Source: Scalindua sp964437425
GTDB taxonomy: Bacteria > Planctomycetota > Brocadiia > Brocadiales > Scalinduaceae
Direction of reading: 5' to 3'
DNA length: 64,000 bases
Assembly: GCA_964437425.1 (NCBI GenBank)
Contig: CAYTGO010000009.1
Span: forward strand, 1-64,000
Position 1 is the first letter of the stretch; every line of letters begins with the position of its first letter. The notes under the pieces were generated by a model that had not been told where the DNA came from, ran no database searches, and saw nothing but the letters and a program-made list of their open reading frames with translations. The position numbers and the translations under genes were made by a program. This document shows, in pieces, positions 26,583 through 36,640 of this stretch.

Positions 26583-28727
26583 ATGAGAAGGGTTACACTG
26601 TTAGCAATTATTACGTTTTCTTTTATTCCAATTAATGTGTTCGCTCAAGACAAAGCTGGATCCCCAGATGCTAATGCGACATCACATACACAAGAGGCCA
26701 AATCAGCCAAGACATTGAAGGCTGACAAAAAAGACACAAATAAGATCATACAGCTTGATGCTATTACCGTTACTGGAACGCGTACGCAAGAAACTCAATT
26801 GAGCCAGGCGTTGAAGATTGACAAAAAGGGTGAAGAGGAGATCAAAATTGACCAGACAATTTTTCAAAAAGACCTCTTAAATTCACTTTCTGGTGTTTTG
26901 GTGACACAAACAGGATCCGGCATTGGCCATATGTTAGCTGTCCGCACAGCAATAACAACTCTGCCATATTTTCTTTATTTACAGGACAATGTACCGGTCC
27001 AATCATCAGGATTCTTTAATCATAATGCGTTGTCATATACCAATTTTGAAACCGCTTCTTCAACAGAAGTATTAAAAGGAGCAGGAACCGCTTTGTATGG
27101 TTCTGATGCTGTAGCAGCAACAGTGAACGTTCAATCAAAAGCCCCAACAAAATTACGGGAAACTACAGTATCCACAAAAGGTGGAAGTGATGGATATTAT
27201 CACACTTATACGCAGACAAGTGATTCCATTAATGAAAAGAGTTCGTATCGAATCGGTATTGGACGCACACGAAATGAAGGATGGCGTGATCATACGCAGT
27301 ATTCTCGTCATGAAACGATGGCAAGATACGATTTTATCATTAATGATAATAATAAACTTGAAGCATCATTCAGCGCAAACGAAACAAATGCAGATCAAGC
27401 CGGTTCTTTAATTGGGCGTAATGAATTAAAACATAATCACGAATTCATCGGCAATGTGGACGATAAAAAAGATACTGTTAAATTAAAAAGGAAATTTGAT
27501 TTTGCACGGTTGAGCTTGAAATGGGACAACTATAGTCTTGAGAATATAGAGATTAGCACAATTGGATATTTACGACGTAATAGAAATCGATATATAGCTA
27601 CATGGGAGAATGGCATTCCGAGCAACGATAGCAGATCTAAATCATTTGGATTTATGCATAACATTACACGAAAGTTTAGCAGAGGAAAAGTCATAATAGG
27701 TTTAGACTTTGAACGTACTTATGGCGAAGAACATTTTAAACAATTGTTTGATTTTGTACCGACAGGTTTTGGCACTAACATTGATCAAGGAAATATTTTT
27801 GATTATGATGTGAAATATCACGCTATATCACCATACATTCAGACCACCTGGAACATAAACGCAAAGCTTATTGCAAAAGCAGGTTTACGGTACGATTACA
27901 ATCAGTTTGATTATTCTAACAATACTGCAGACGGTAAATATGGGGCTTCAAAGTGGTTCCGTCCTTCAGATGGTAGAAATTCCTTTGAACATTATAGCCC
28001 GAAGTTATCATTAAGTTATTACCCACAGAAAACGATGGAATTGTTCGTAAGATATGCAAACGGCTTTAGAATCCCATCTGCAACAAGGCTTTATTCTCAA
28101 CAAAGAACTACAGGGGCAACAACATTCAAACTTGATGAAGAAATAACTAATACTTATGAGATTGGGTTTAAAAAAGTCTTTAGTAAGTCTTCGGTTGACC
28201 TTGTTCTTTATCACATGGATATAAGGGACACAATTACCCGTCGTACCGATCCTGTGACAGGAGACAGATTTTATGAAAATGGATCAGCCACATTACACAA
28301 TGGAATAGAGCTGTCTCTTCAGCAGAACATCCTTGATTTTTTCTCAACAAAGTTCTCGTACAGTTACTCAAAGATCAAATACCATAATGATCAAGATTTT
28401 GATTATAACAATGTGTCTTTAGTTCCAAGGCATAAGGGTAACGTGAGACTTTTTCTTACACCAAACAAAAAATTAACGCTAATGACAGAAGGACAATTTA
28501 CCAGTTCTTATTGGATGGATAATGAGAATGATAATAAATATTCAGGTTACACAATAGGTAATGTCAAAGCGGATTATAAGTTAACCTCCTCCTGGAGACT
28601 ATTTATGAAACTTAACAACATCGCCAATAAACGGTACGCGGAAAGAGCAGAATTTACTTTTGGGGAAGAGAGATATACTCCGGGTGCTCCAAGACAATTA
28701 TTTGCCGGAATAGATTTCACATTTTAA
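26583..28727 (+). CDS. TonB-dependent outer-membrane receptor
   Basis: 714 aa. Signal peptide (TLLAIITFSFIPINVFA), TonB-box-like strand and plug domain (IIQLDAITVTGTRTQETQ; LNSLSGVLVTQTGSGIG; STEVLKGAGTALYGSDAVAATVNV), then a 22-strand-type barrel with alternating aromatic strands, ending in the terminal aromatic strand FAGIDFTF. It imports a scarce ligand using TonB energy. The ligand is not readable from sequence; the following PepSY-type gene and the exbB-exbD-tonB set point to iron, haem or copper chelates. No cobalamin riboswitch precedes it, so B12 is unlikely. Confidence 0.92.
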   Translation: MRRVTLLAIITFSFIPINVFAQDKAGSPDANATSHTQEAKSAKTLKADKKDTNKIIQLDAITVTGTRTQETQLSQALKIDKKGEEEIKIDQTIFQKDLLNSLSGVLVTQTGSGIGHMLAVRTAITTLPYFLYLQDNVPVQSSGFFNHNALSYTNFETASSTEVLKGAGTALYGSDAVAATVNVQSKAPTKLRETTVSTKGGSDGYYHTYTQTSDSINEKSSYRIGIGRTRNEGWRDHTQYSRHETMARYDFIINDNNKLEASFSANETNADQAGSLIGRNELKHNHEFIGNVDDKKDTVKLKRKFDFARLSLKWDNYSLENIEISTIGYLRRNRNRYIATWENGIPSNDSRSKSFGFMHNITRKFSRGKVIIGLDFERTYGEEHFKQLFDFVPTGFGTNIDQGNIFDYDVKYHAISPYIQTTWNINAKLIAKAGLRYDYNQFDYSNNTADGKYGASKWFRPSDGRNSFEHYSPKLSLSYYPQKTMELFVRYANGFRIPSATRLYSQQRTTGATTFKLDEEITNTYEIGFKKVFSKSSVDLVLYHMDIRDTITRRTDPVTGDRFYENGSATLHNGIELSLQQNILDFFSTKFSYSYSKIKYHNDQDFDYNNVSLVPRHKGNVRLFLTPNKKLTLMTEGQFTSSYWMDNENDNKYSGYTIGNVKADYKLTSSWRLFMKLNNIANKRYAERAEFTFGEERYTPGAPRQLFAGIDFTF

Positions 28728-28740
28728 ATAAAGCAGAGAT

Positions 28741-30099
28741 ATGACATTTAAAAAAATACATAAGGTCTCCGGTATTTTTGCCGGAGCAGTCCTGTTGTTA
28801 CTGGCAGTTACCGGATTCTTTATTAATCGTGATAGTTGGAACTTTTTATATACTGTTAATGCTCCCAATTCTATCTTACCAGCACGTGTAATTGCCGAAG
28901 AAAACAGATTAAACGAAGTGTTCTTGATTGATAAAGAGGAAGAGAACTATGTAATTTCTGCCGGGCAGAGAGGTGTTTTTGTCAGTAACGATAACGGCAA
29001 GAGGTATATGAAAACTTTATCGTTGCCATGTTATTCAATACGCCAGGACATAGCAGCAAGTCATTACTACGCTGCCACATCAGATGGGATATACCGATCA
29101 AAGGATAAAGGCAATACATGGGAGCCGTTTGCGCTAAGTAATAAAATAGTTAATGCGCTGTCGCTACACAATGATAAGTTATTTGCTTCAATAAATAAAT
29201 CTGTTGTGGCTTTGATCAACAATAAAGGCGAGATGCTGCTGGAAACACCTGTTTATATTCCAGAAAATCAACTTAATCAAAACATTTCGCTTTCACGATT
29301 TGTTAGAGATATTCATTATGGCAGAGGATTATTTGATAACGGTTGGTCTCTGCTTATTAATGATGTTTCAGCGCTCTTTCTTTTCTTTCTGGCAATTAGC
29401 GGTTATTTGATCTGGTATTTTATTAAACAGATAAAATACAAAAAGAATAATCGCTCAAGACAGGTAAAGTTGTTTACGAAGCTCCACTCAAGCATAATGT
29501 CCTTAATCATAGTAATACCCTTAGTCCTTCTTACATTGACAGGCATCGCCTTAGACCATTCAGATTATTTCTCATCTTTCTTAAGGAGTACCTCTATATC
29601 AAGCAGCCATCTGCCACCTGTCTATCACTCTTTGCGGGAGGATATATGGTCGGTAGATATTTACAAAGATGTTTACAGAATTGGAAACCGCTATGGGGTG
29701 TATAAAAGTGAAGACCTTGCTTCATGGAAACTGGAGAATAAAGGGTTTGCTTACAGGATGAAGCGTTTGAACAATCAGCTTTTTGTCAGCGGAATGGGTG
29801 CGCCTAACCGCCTATACGATAAAGATGACAACTGGCATATATTAAGAAATACGCCACATATGTTTAAGGATGTCAATCTCGTTAAGAGCAAACCAATATA
29901 CTTCAATTTCAGAAAACCGGATATACCATTACCGGAATTACAGACAACAACATTGTATACAATTCTTTCAACATTACATAATGGTAAGTTCTTTGCGTCA
30001 TGGTGGACTTACATTAACGACGGAGCGGCTTTCTTCTTATTGATGTTATTTACAAGTGGAACGGTACGATGGTTTCGCAAAGAGCGCAAAATTATATAG
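28741..30099 (+). CDS. PepSY-TM family membrane protein with BNR-like repeats in its periplasmic loops
   Basis: 452 aa, 13 nt after the TonB receptor. Four membrane helices: residues about 10-27 (HKVSGIFAGAVLLLLAVTGFF), 205-230, 255-275 and 425-445, with His at helix starts (KIHKVSG, KLHSSIMS, TLHNGKF) as in PepSY-associated TM proteins that may bind haem and reduce imported ferric complexes. The two large periplasmic segments contain repeats such as GVFVSNDNGKRY, GIYRSKDKGNTW and GVYKSEDLASW, which look like BNR/YCF48-type beta-propeller blades. That combination is unusual. A role in processing the ligand of the neighbouring receptor is inferred. Confidence 0.75.
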   Translation: MTFKKIHKVSGIFAGAVLLLLAVTGFFINRDSWNFLYTVNAPNSILPARVIAEENRLNEVFLIDKEEENYVISAGQRGVFVSNDNGKRYMKTLSLPCYSIRQDIAASHYYAATSDGIYRSKDKGNTWEPFALSNKIVNALSLHNDKLFASINKSVVALINNKGEMLLETPVYIPENQLNQNISLSRFVRDIHYGRGLFDNGWSLLINDVSALFLFFLAISGYLIWYFIKQIKYKKNNRSRQVKLFTKLHSSIMSLIIVIPLVLLTLTGIALDHSDYFSSFLRSTSISSSHLPPVYHSLREDIWSVDIYKDVYRIGNRYGVYKSEDLASWKLENKGFAYRMKRLNNQLFVSGMGAPNRLYDKDDNWHILRNTPHMFKDVNLVKSKPIYFNFRKPDIPLPELQTTTLYTILSTLHNGKFFASWWTYINDGAAFFLLMLFTSGTVRWFRKERKII

Positions 30100-30155
30100 C
30101 ATTGACTATAATTTTTTTTATAAGCCCATGAATAATTGGCATTACAGGAGGCAGA

Positions 30156-30581
30156 ATGGAACTAACTAAATTGTTTGTTGACTATGGAATCATCGGGTTC
30201 CTGATCTTTATGAGTATTGTATCACTTTCAATTGCAATCGAAAGATTCCTGACATACAGGAGAATTAAAATAGACGACTTTACTGTGAAAAAATCACTGG
30301 AACTCGTACTTACCAGAAAAGTTCACTTAATCGCCACTATCGGCAGCAACGCCCCTTATATCGGTTTACTGGGGACAGTATTGGGCATAATGTTTACCTT
30401 CTACAATATGGGAGAAGAAGGGTATATGGAAACCGGCAAGATTATGATTGGACTTGCTCTTGCACTAAAGGCCACGGCAATTGGCTTACTTGTCGCGATT
30501 CCTTCCGTAGCTCTACATAATTTCATTCTGAGAAAGGCAAAGGTTCTCTTGATGGAGTGGGAGATAAAAAATGATGGATGA
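30156..30581 (+). CDS. exbB: ExbB-type proton channel subunit
   Basis: 141 aa, a short MotA/TolQ/ExbB-family protein. N-terminal helix (IIGFLIFMSIVSLSIAIERFL), then the conserved segment IGSNAPYIGLLGTVLGIMFTF and a third helix (ALALKATAIGLLVAIPSVAL). It couples proton flow to TonB for outer-membrane transport. ATG follows AGGAGG. Its last 11 bases overlap exbD, a strong sign of coupled translation. The N-terminal cytoplasmic extension of classical ExbB is missing, as in other short forms. Confidence 0.92.
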   Translation: MELTKLFVDYGIIGFLIFMSIVSLSIAIERFLTYRRIKIDDFTVKKSLELVLTRKVHLIATIGSNAPYIGLLGTVLGIMFTFYNMGEEGYMETGKIMIGLALALKATAIGLLVAIPSVALHNFILRKAKVLLMEWEIKNDG

Positions 30582-30954
30582 TGAGGAGTTTAAATCAATA
30601 AACGTCATTCCGTTTGTAGATATAATGCTAGTGTTACTGACAATAGTCCTTACTACATCTACTTTTATAAAAGCCGGGCTGTTGCCTGTTGAACTGCCTA
30701 AAGCATCAGAAAAACAATCGGAGTCTATAGACTCGCTTATCATAGAAATAGACATAGAAGGTAGAATATACTTGAACTCCAAACCGGTAAATTTAAAGGA
30801 TCTTAAAGAGTCTACGAAGTCATTTGACAAAACAACACCAGTGACAATAAGGGCTGATAAAAATATTGTCTTACAGGTATTTGTGGACGTTCTTGATGTA
30901 GTTAAAAAAGCCGGTTTTGAAAAAGTAACCCTGCAGACAGAAGTATTGAAATAA
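30571..30954 (+). CDS. exbD: ExbD-type proton channel subunit
   Basis: 127 aa with one N-terminal helix. The helix holds the essential Asp in INVIPFVDIMLVLLTIVLTTS, followed by a periplasmic domain ending VVKKAGFEKVTLQTE. It partners ExbB, overlapping its gene by 11 bp, and is followed by tonB after 23 nt. Confidence 0.92.
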   Translation: MMDDEEFKSINVIPFVDIMLVLLTIVLTTSTFIKAGLLPVELPKASEKQSESIDSLIIEIDIEGRIYLNSKPVNLKDLKESTKSFDKTTPVTIRADKNIVLQVFVDVLDVVKKAGFEKVTLQTEVLK

Positions 30955-30977
30955 TAAAACTCAATAACAGAAAACAA

Positions 30978-31790
30978 ATGAATTACCATAAACTAGGATT
31001 TGCTGTTTCTTTTATCGTTCACCTTTTATTTGTGGCCCTGGCTCTTTATATTAAGAAACCGCTGGCACAGGAAAATATGGATGTGGTTCTAGAGTTTAAT
31101 GTAACAAATGTCATAAAAACAGGTGAACACGATACCGATAAAAATACAAAAAAAACGGCAGAGGTTATAGAAAACAATGTGCCAATCCCTGCCATGGTTA
31201 AACAGGAAACCAAAAAAACGGTGGAAGAAAAAGTAGAACAGGAAGTGCAGGAGATAACCTACAGTGCCGAATATTTTAAAACCCAAAAAGAAGAAATGCC
31301 AATACCTGATAAGGTCAAGCGAGAAACAAAGAACACGATGGATGAAAAAATACTTGCAAAGGCTGTTGAGGTAACAAAAAAAGTTAAGCAACCTGTTACA
31401 GAAACTAAACGAGAATCCAAAAGCACTGCAAACCTTAATATAGGAGGACAATCTGGAGGTATTCCAAAATCAGCAGATATTCCACATGAATTGGAACAAA
31501 GCGCTCAAAACCAATATATCAAGGAGCATTTTGATTACATAAACAAAATAGTTCGTATAAATATATCGTATCCATACAAGGCACAAAAAATGTCTATGGA
31601 AGGTGATGTCATAATCTCATTCATTGTCTGCATTGACGGAAGTGTAAAAGGTATTAAGATAAATAAAAGTTCAGGTTTTTCAACTCTGGATATTAATGCT
31701 AAGCAAGCTGTCATAAAAGCTTCTCCATTTCCTCCACCACCGGTTGAAGTAAAAATAGTAATTCCCGTAACTTACAAATTAAACATATAG
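30978..31790 (+). CDS. tonB: TonB energy transducer
   Basis: 270 aa. N-terminal signal anchor (GFAVSFIVHLLFVALALYI) with the conserved His in the helix, a long Lys/Glu/Thr-rich periplasmic linker with repeated KQETKKTVEEK-like units, and a C-terminal TonB domain (YPYKAQKMSMEGDVIISFIV, SSGFSTLDINAKQAVIKASPFPPPP). It passes energy from ExbBD to receptors such as the one at 26583. The linker is Lys/Glu-rich rather than the classical Pro-rich form. Confidence 0.92.
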   Translation: MNYHKLGFAVSFIVHLLFVALALYIKKPLAQENMDVVLEFNVTNVIKTGEHDTDKNTKKTAEVIENNVPIPAMVKQETKKTVEEKVEQEVQEITYSAEYFKTQKEEMPIPDKVKRETKNTMDEKILAKAVEVTKKVKQPVTETKRESKSTANLNIGGQSGGIPKSADIPHELEQSAQNQYIKEHFDYINKIVRINISYPYKAQKMSMEGDVIISFIVCIDGSVKGIKINKSSGFSTLDINAKQAVIKASPFPPPPVEVKIVIPVTYKLNI

Positions 31791-31946
31791 GACATGATTG
31801 CCATTCAACCGTAATTCATTGTTTATAAAAATTCAAATTTTTTTCTTGCAGTTCCATTCTAAAACTTATATTTTATAAAGTCGATATGTTAGAAGTATGC
31901 TGGAATAGGGCATACTTTAATTAATCTGGGAATTGTAGATAAAGTC

Positions 31947-32339
31947 ATGTATTTTTTAAAGTTAAAACACAGATTCAGAAAGCTGTCCATACTCATACTG
32001 ATCCCCTATTTCATCTTATGCATAACAGCCGGTGGTTTCCATGCATTTGATCATAAGGCGTATCATGGGCATGCAGACAGCAATCAAACGGTAAGTAATC
32101 TCTCGAACAACGAGCATTCTGGTAACAGCGCACCTATCTTCTGCAACAACGACCATAGCGAAGACAACTGTATTGTCTGCAAATGGCTCAAGAATGCGCC
32201 TAAGAAAATCTATTTATCACAGGATACTTCCTCATTTATTCCAGACATATCCGCTTTACGCTTAAACGAACAGGACGCGTACTTTTTCCTCAATAACGGG
32301 AAATACCACTCCCGCGCCCCTCCATCACTCATTTCATGA
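31947..32339 (+). CDS. Small exported His/Cys-rich protein (DUF2946-like)
   Basis: 130 aa. Signal peptide (SILILIPYFILCITAGGFHA), then a His-rich stretch (FDHKAYHGHADSN), a second cluster NNDHSEDNCIVCKWLK containing C-x2-C, and a C-terminal SRAPPS tail. The layout matches small exported DUF2946-type proteins often found beside metal transport genes. Similar in plan, not sequence, to the protein at 25541. It lies between tonB and the porin/ZnuACB set. Zinc or copper binding is inferred from the residues. Confidence 0.6.
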   Translation: MYFLKLKHRFRKLSILILIPYFILCITAGGFHAFDHKAYHGHADSNQTVSNLSNNEHSGNSAPIFCNNDHSEDNCIVCKWLKNAPKKIYLSQDTSSFIPDISALRLNEQDAYFFLNNGKYHSRAPPSLIS

Positions 32340-32540
32340 TTCAATCCATTTAGATAGTCCTTAACTATCAATATTTAACATCAGATTCAGCATATAAATA
32401 TTTTACAATTTAACAGCTGAAAACACTAAATTTACAGGAGTGCTGGTTAATAGTGAACCTGTCTGCACAGACCATTCAGGGTTAATGCTCACAGGTGGAA
32501 CCGGACCAGTCAATTCCTGAGATGTAATATGGAGGCTAAT

Positions 32541-33932
32541 ATGAGAAGAATATTTGTTTACCTGTACTGTATATCATTCCTGATCCTTATGCCCGGGTTT
32601 GTCCTGGCAGGCAATGATACACTGAACCAGGATAATTTAAGCCGGGAAATTCAGGACTTGAAAGCCCTGATTATGGAGATGAAAGATAGCTACGAAACCA
32701 GGATGAATGCAATGCAGGATAAAATTGCAAGACTGCAGGAACAAAAGTCCATAGAAGAAGATGTCACAGAAATTGACAGAGAATTAGAGTTACTCTTTAA
32801 AGAGGATACCAAACAGGCAGCAACTTTTACTCCGGCTGCACCAGTTGGTTACACGGGAAGCGGAATGTTCCAGAACCTCATGATGAACATAAGCGCCATT
32901 GGAGATTCTTTGGCCAATGTTTCCTGGCCTGGAAGAAGCATTGAAGAGGACCGAGTAGACGGCACATTTTCTGAGAATGAATTTGCGGACCGGATAAGTC
33001 TGAGAGAGACTGAGCTGGCCTTGCAGGGAGTACTGGATCCTTTTGCACGGGCAGATTTTTTCATAACGTTTGAAGACGGAGGAGCGCCGACTATCGAAGA
33101 AGGATATACGACATGGCTTTATCTTCCATTTGGTTTGCAGGCAAAAACAGGAATCTTCAGAACCAATTTTGGAAGAATGAACAGGACTCACCGACCTGAA
33201 ATATCTCAGACCGATTATCCCAGTCCAATAAAGAATTTCCTGGGTACAGAAGGACAAAAGGAACCCGGAATCTCTATAAGTGGATTGATACCGAATCCAT
33301 GGGATGTTTACTCTGAATTTACTGGAGAGATTCTTACTCCTTCTGACGATGGTGTGAAGGGTAAGGACCAGATTTATCTGGCTCATTTGAAGAACTTCTT
33401 TGCAATTACAAACAACTCAACTATTGAGCTGGGTCTCAGCTTCCAGACACGTGACATCAGCGATACGAATGATGATACCATGACAAAGAGAAACTTCAGA
33501 CAAACGATGGAAGGTATTGATCTGACATACATCTGGAGGCCTGCAGGGCAGAGGCTCTATAAGTCATTTACCTGGCAGACGGAATTCTTTGCAAGCCAGC
33601 GAGAAATCGGTAGTTTTGATGATGACGGTTTTACAGAAGACGTTAAAGACATTAACAGTCTCGGCTTATATACGTATGGAGAATACCAGTTAACCCGCAG
33701 ACTCTTTGCCGGAGTGAGATTTGACTACTCACAGTTCCCAACAAATGATAAGGACAGTGAGTGGGCAATTACCCCATATATGACCTTCTGGCAGAGTGAA
33801 TTTTCACGCTTAAGGCTTGAGTACAGCCACAAGGCAAGAAACTCTGTTACCGTACCTGTAGAAGAAGGGGACAATTCACTCACACTGCAGGCAACGTTTT
33901 CGCTTGGTTCTCACAGACCACATCCATTCTAA
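32541..33932 (+). CDS. Outer-membrane porin-like protein with N-terminal coiled coil
   Basis: About 463 aa from the ATG at 32541, 4 nt after GGAGG; an ATG at 32529 overlaps that ribosome site and is less likely. Signal peptide (LYCISFLILMPGFVLA), a coiled coil at about residues 25-75 (heptad Leu/Ile/Met), then amphipathic beta strands with aromatic girdles to the terminal strand (LTLQATFSLGSHRPHPF), as in Omp-like porins anchored by a coiled coil. It is followed by metal ABC importer genes, so it may admit the same ion. It shares its general plan with the porin at 47679 but not obvious sequence. Confidence 0.75.
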   Translation: MRRIFVYLYCISFLILMPGFVLAGNDTLNQDNLSREIQDLKALIMEMKDSYETRMNAMQDKIARLQEQKSIEEDVTEIDRELELLFKEDTKQAATFTPAAPVGYTGSGMFQNLMMNISAIGDSLANVSWPGRSIEEDRVDGTFSENEFADRISLRETELALQGVLDPFARADFFITFEDGGAPTIEEGYTTWLYLPFGLQAKTGIFRTNFGRMNRTHRPEISQTDYPSPIKNFLGTEGQKEPGISISGLIPNPWDVYSEFTGEILTPSDDGVKGKDQIYLAHLKNFFAITNNSTIELGLSFQTRDISDTNDDTMTKRNFRQTMEGIDLTYIWRPAGQRLYKSFTWQTEFFASQREIGSFDDDGFTEDVKDINSLGLYTYGEYQLTRRLFAGVRFDYSQFPTNDKDSEWAITPYMTFWQSEFSRLRLEYSHKARNSVTVPVEEGDNSLTLQATFSLGSHRPHPF

Positions 33933-33953
33933 TCATTATCATGGAGAACAAAA

Positions 33954-34922
33954 ATGTTAATAAACAAATTACCAAAATCTGTATCTATATTAAGTTTCTC
34001 GATATTTATTTTTTTTATCCTGCTTAATCCAGGCAATGCATATGCAAAGAAATTAAAGATCGTAACGACATCAACGGACCTTAAATCCATTACAGAATTT
34101 ATTGGTGGAAACAGGGTTAATGTAGAAAGTATTACAAAGGGGTATGCAAATCCCCATGAAGTCGATCCAAAACCAAGCTTTATGGTAAAGCTTCGGAAAG
34201 CAGACGTCTTTATAAGAATCGGTCTGGACCTGGAACTGTGGGCACAACTGTTGATAGACGGCGCCAGAAATCCAAAGATACGTTTTGGTGCACCCGGACA
34301 TATTATTGCCTCTGTAGGTGTTGACCTGCAAGGCCTGGCAGTACAAGGAGGGGCGATGATAGATCGGTCTCTGGGAGATGTCCATATCTATGGGAATCCC
34401 CATTTCTGGCTGGACCCTCTCAACGGTAAAATTATGGCCCAGAATATCCTTGAAGGATTGAAGAGAAATTCACCGGAAAATGCCAAATATTTTGAGGATA
34501 ATAAACGACTCTTTGACAGGAAGATTGACACATACCTGATCAAGTGGATGAAAAAAATGAAGCCATATTCCGGAACAAAAGTAATCGCCTATCACAGATC
34601 ATGGCCAAACTTTTCAAAGAGGTTCGGGATTAATGTAGTAGGATATGTGGAGCTGAGACCAGGAATAGCTCCTTCTCCTGCCCACATTTCAACCCTTATC
34701 AAGAGGATGAAATCGGAAGACATAAGATTGATAATTAGAGAACCATGCTACGAAACCAAGATTCCAAAATTTATTTCATCAAAAACAGGTGCAAGTGTAT
34801 TAACCCTGCCTGTCTCGGTAGAAGGAGTCAGTGAGGTTAAAGACTATTTTGGCCTGTTCGATTATGCTATTGATAATCTGGTAAATGCATTTGAAAAACA
34901 GGAGATAGCTCCACATGATTAA
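33954..34922 (+). CDS. znuA: ZnuA/MntC-type metal-binding periplasmic protein
   Basis: 322 aa, cluster A-I solute-binding protein for Zn2+ or Mn2+. Signal peptide, then LKIVTTSTDLKSITEFIGG and the metal ligands in NPHEVDPKP (first His), GNPHFWLDP (second) and IAYHRSWPNF (third). The fourth ligand region reads IIREPCYE. There is no long His/Asp-rich loop as in many ZnuA proteins. Zn and Mn members cannot be told apart safely from this. It overlaps the ATPase gene by 8 bp. Confidence 0.88.
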   Translation: MLINKLPKSVSILSFSIFIFFILLNPGNAYAKKLKIVTTSTDLKSITEFIGGNRVNVESITKGYANPHEVDPKPSFMVKLRKADVFIRIGLDLELWAQLLIDGARNPKIRFGAPGHIIASVGVDLQGLAVQGGAMIDRSLGDVHIYGNPHFWLDPLNGKIMAQNILEGLKRNSPENAKYFEDNKRLFDRKIDTYLIKWMKKMKPYSGTKVIAYHRSWPNFSKRFGINVVGYVELRPGIAPSPAHISTLIKRMKSEDIRLIIREPCYETKIPKFISSKTGASVLTLPVSVEGVSEVKDYFGLFDYAIDNLVNAFEKQEIAPHD

Positions 34923-35670
34923 GTTCACTGATGTACAACTGGGTTATGGCAGAAGGTCCGTACTCAATGCTCTTAACTTTGAAATACAAAAAGGTGATTT
35001 CTTCGGAATAGTTGGTCCCAATGGCGCAGGAAAGACAACTCTCCTGAAGTCCATCCTGGGCCTCTTAAAACCGGTAAAAGGAGAAATCACTTTTCTTAAC
35101 AATGGGAGAGGGTATAAGAAGAGCATTGGATATGTTCCCCAACATGCATCTGTAGACGAAATATTCCCTGTTACTACTCTTGAGATGGTACTTATGGGAA
35201 GGTATGCAAAAATGGGCATCCTTAAACGACCGAAGAGCAGGGACTATGAGATTGCTGAGAAAATGTTGAAAAATGTCGGTATGAAAAATTTTGCAAAAAG
35301 AAATTACAGGGAACTGTCCGGTGGACAGAAACAGCGCACTTTAATAGCAAGAGCAATGGTAAGTGAGCCAGGCGTTCTAATACTTGATGAACCGGTAGAG
35401 GGAATGGATGTCCAGGGAGAGATCGCCATAATGGAACTGATCAAAGTCCTGCATGCCGAATACGCACTTACGGTAATCCTGGTTTGCCACGATCTGAATA
35501 TTGTAGCTAATTATGTAAAAACACTCTCTATCATCCATAAAAATACTTTGAAGCTAGGACCTGTTGACTCAATGCTTAACGAAGAGACCATGGCTAAGGT
35601 TTACGGAACACAAGCGAAGATTGTAAATATCGCCGGACAAAAGGCAATAATTTCTAAATTAAATGAGTGA
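34915..35670 (+). CDS. znuC: ZnuC-type ABC ATPase
   Basis: 251 aa. Walker A VGPNGAGKTT, Q-loop VPQH, signature LSGGQKQR, Walker B LILDEP, and the switch His in VCHDLN. It powers metal import with the permease that overlaps its 3' end by 8 bp. The overlaps on both sides indicate one translationally coupled unit. Confidence 0.93.
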   Translation: MIKFTDVQLGYGRRSVLNALNFEIQKGDFFGIVGPNGAGKTTLLKSILGLLKPVKGEITFLNNGRGYKKSIGYVPQHASVDEIFPVTTLEMVLMGRYAKMGILKRPKSRDYEIAEKMLKNVGMKNFAKRNYRELSGGQKQRTLIARAMVSEPGVLILDEPVEGMDVQGEIAIMELIKVLHAEYALTVILVCHDLNIVANYVKTLSIIHKNTLKLGPVDSMLNEETMAKVYGTQAKIVNIAGQKAIISKLNE

Positions 35671-36475
35671 CTTTTTCACCAATCTTGAATTTTTTAAATA
35701 CTCTATAGCATGTTCAGTGCTCGTGGCACTGGTATGCTCTTTTTTAAGTGTTTACATCGTCCTCAAGAGGATCGTCTTCGTCAGCGTAGCAGTCACACAG
35801 GTCTCATCAGTTGGTATAGCTATAGCATTAATAACCGGACTGAATCCAACACCCATTTCCCTTTTTTTTACCTTTCTTGGAGTTGTGATATTATCCATCA
35901 GATTCACAGAAAAGCGTGTATCAAATGAGAGCAGAATAGGTATAGGGTTTGTTGTTGCAAGTGCGGCATCAATCCTCCTTGTCTCAAAAAGCGCACAGGG
36001 AATACATGAAATTGATGATCTTCTCTACGGAAACATCCTGGCAGCAACACCATTCCAGATATACCTTATGATCGGTATTATTACATGTATCTTTATCGCA
36101 CATTTTCTCTTTTACAAAGAATTCGCTGCAGTTACTCTTGACTTTGAGATGGCAAGGACATCCGGTATCAGGGCAAGGTTCTGGGCAATCATGCTTTACC
36201 TGACTATAGGGGCCGCCATATCTATAGGCATAAGGACCTCCGGTAATCTCCTTATAACGACATTCCTGATTATACCGGCAGTGAATGGATTGCTTCTGGC
36301 AAACAGGATGAGGAACGTATTTATCATAGCGGTAACGACAGGCGTAATATCTGCATTAACAGGGTTTTATATTTCATTTTATTTTGATTTTCCTACATCA
36401 CCATGCATTGTTGCAACACTATTTGCAATCCTCTGCTTAACCATCCCGTTCAGACTCCTCCACAGAAAGCCATAA
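35663..36475 (+). CDS. znuB: ZnuB-type ABC permease
   Basis: 270 aa with seven or eight membrane helices and the family patterns SVAVTQVSSVGIAIALITG, DLLYGNILA and the late Gly-rich RTSGNLLITTFLIIPA. It forms the metal channel with ZnuC. It is the last gene of the porin-znuACB unit; the second HAO-like gene follows after 165 nt without a recognisable terminator between. Confidence 0.92.
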   Translation: MSDFFTNLEFFKYSIACSVLVALVCSFLSVYIVLKRIVFVSVAVTQVSSVGIAIALITGLNPTPISLFFTFLGVVILSIRFTEKRVSNESRIGIGFVVASAASILLVSKSAQGIHEIDDLLYGNILAATPFQIYLMIGIITCIFIAHFLFYKEFAAVTLDFEMARTSGIRARFWAIMLYLTIGAAISIGIRTSGNLLITTFLIIPAVNGLLLANRMRNVFIIAVTTGVISALTGFYISFYFDFPTSPCIVATLFAILCLTIPFRLLHRKP

Positions 36476-36640
36476 GAAACAAGCAACTTTTAATTTCATA
36501 TTACAGAATAATAGTATAAAATACTCATCAGTAATGACTGGTTAACACGTCTGGCAGAACCGGGCATATTAACGTCGCTTTTTCATAATGCTGCTATCCA
36601 GATTTTATTAATGCTTTCTATCGAGGAGAAGTAAAAGATA

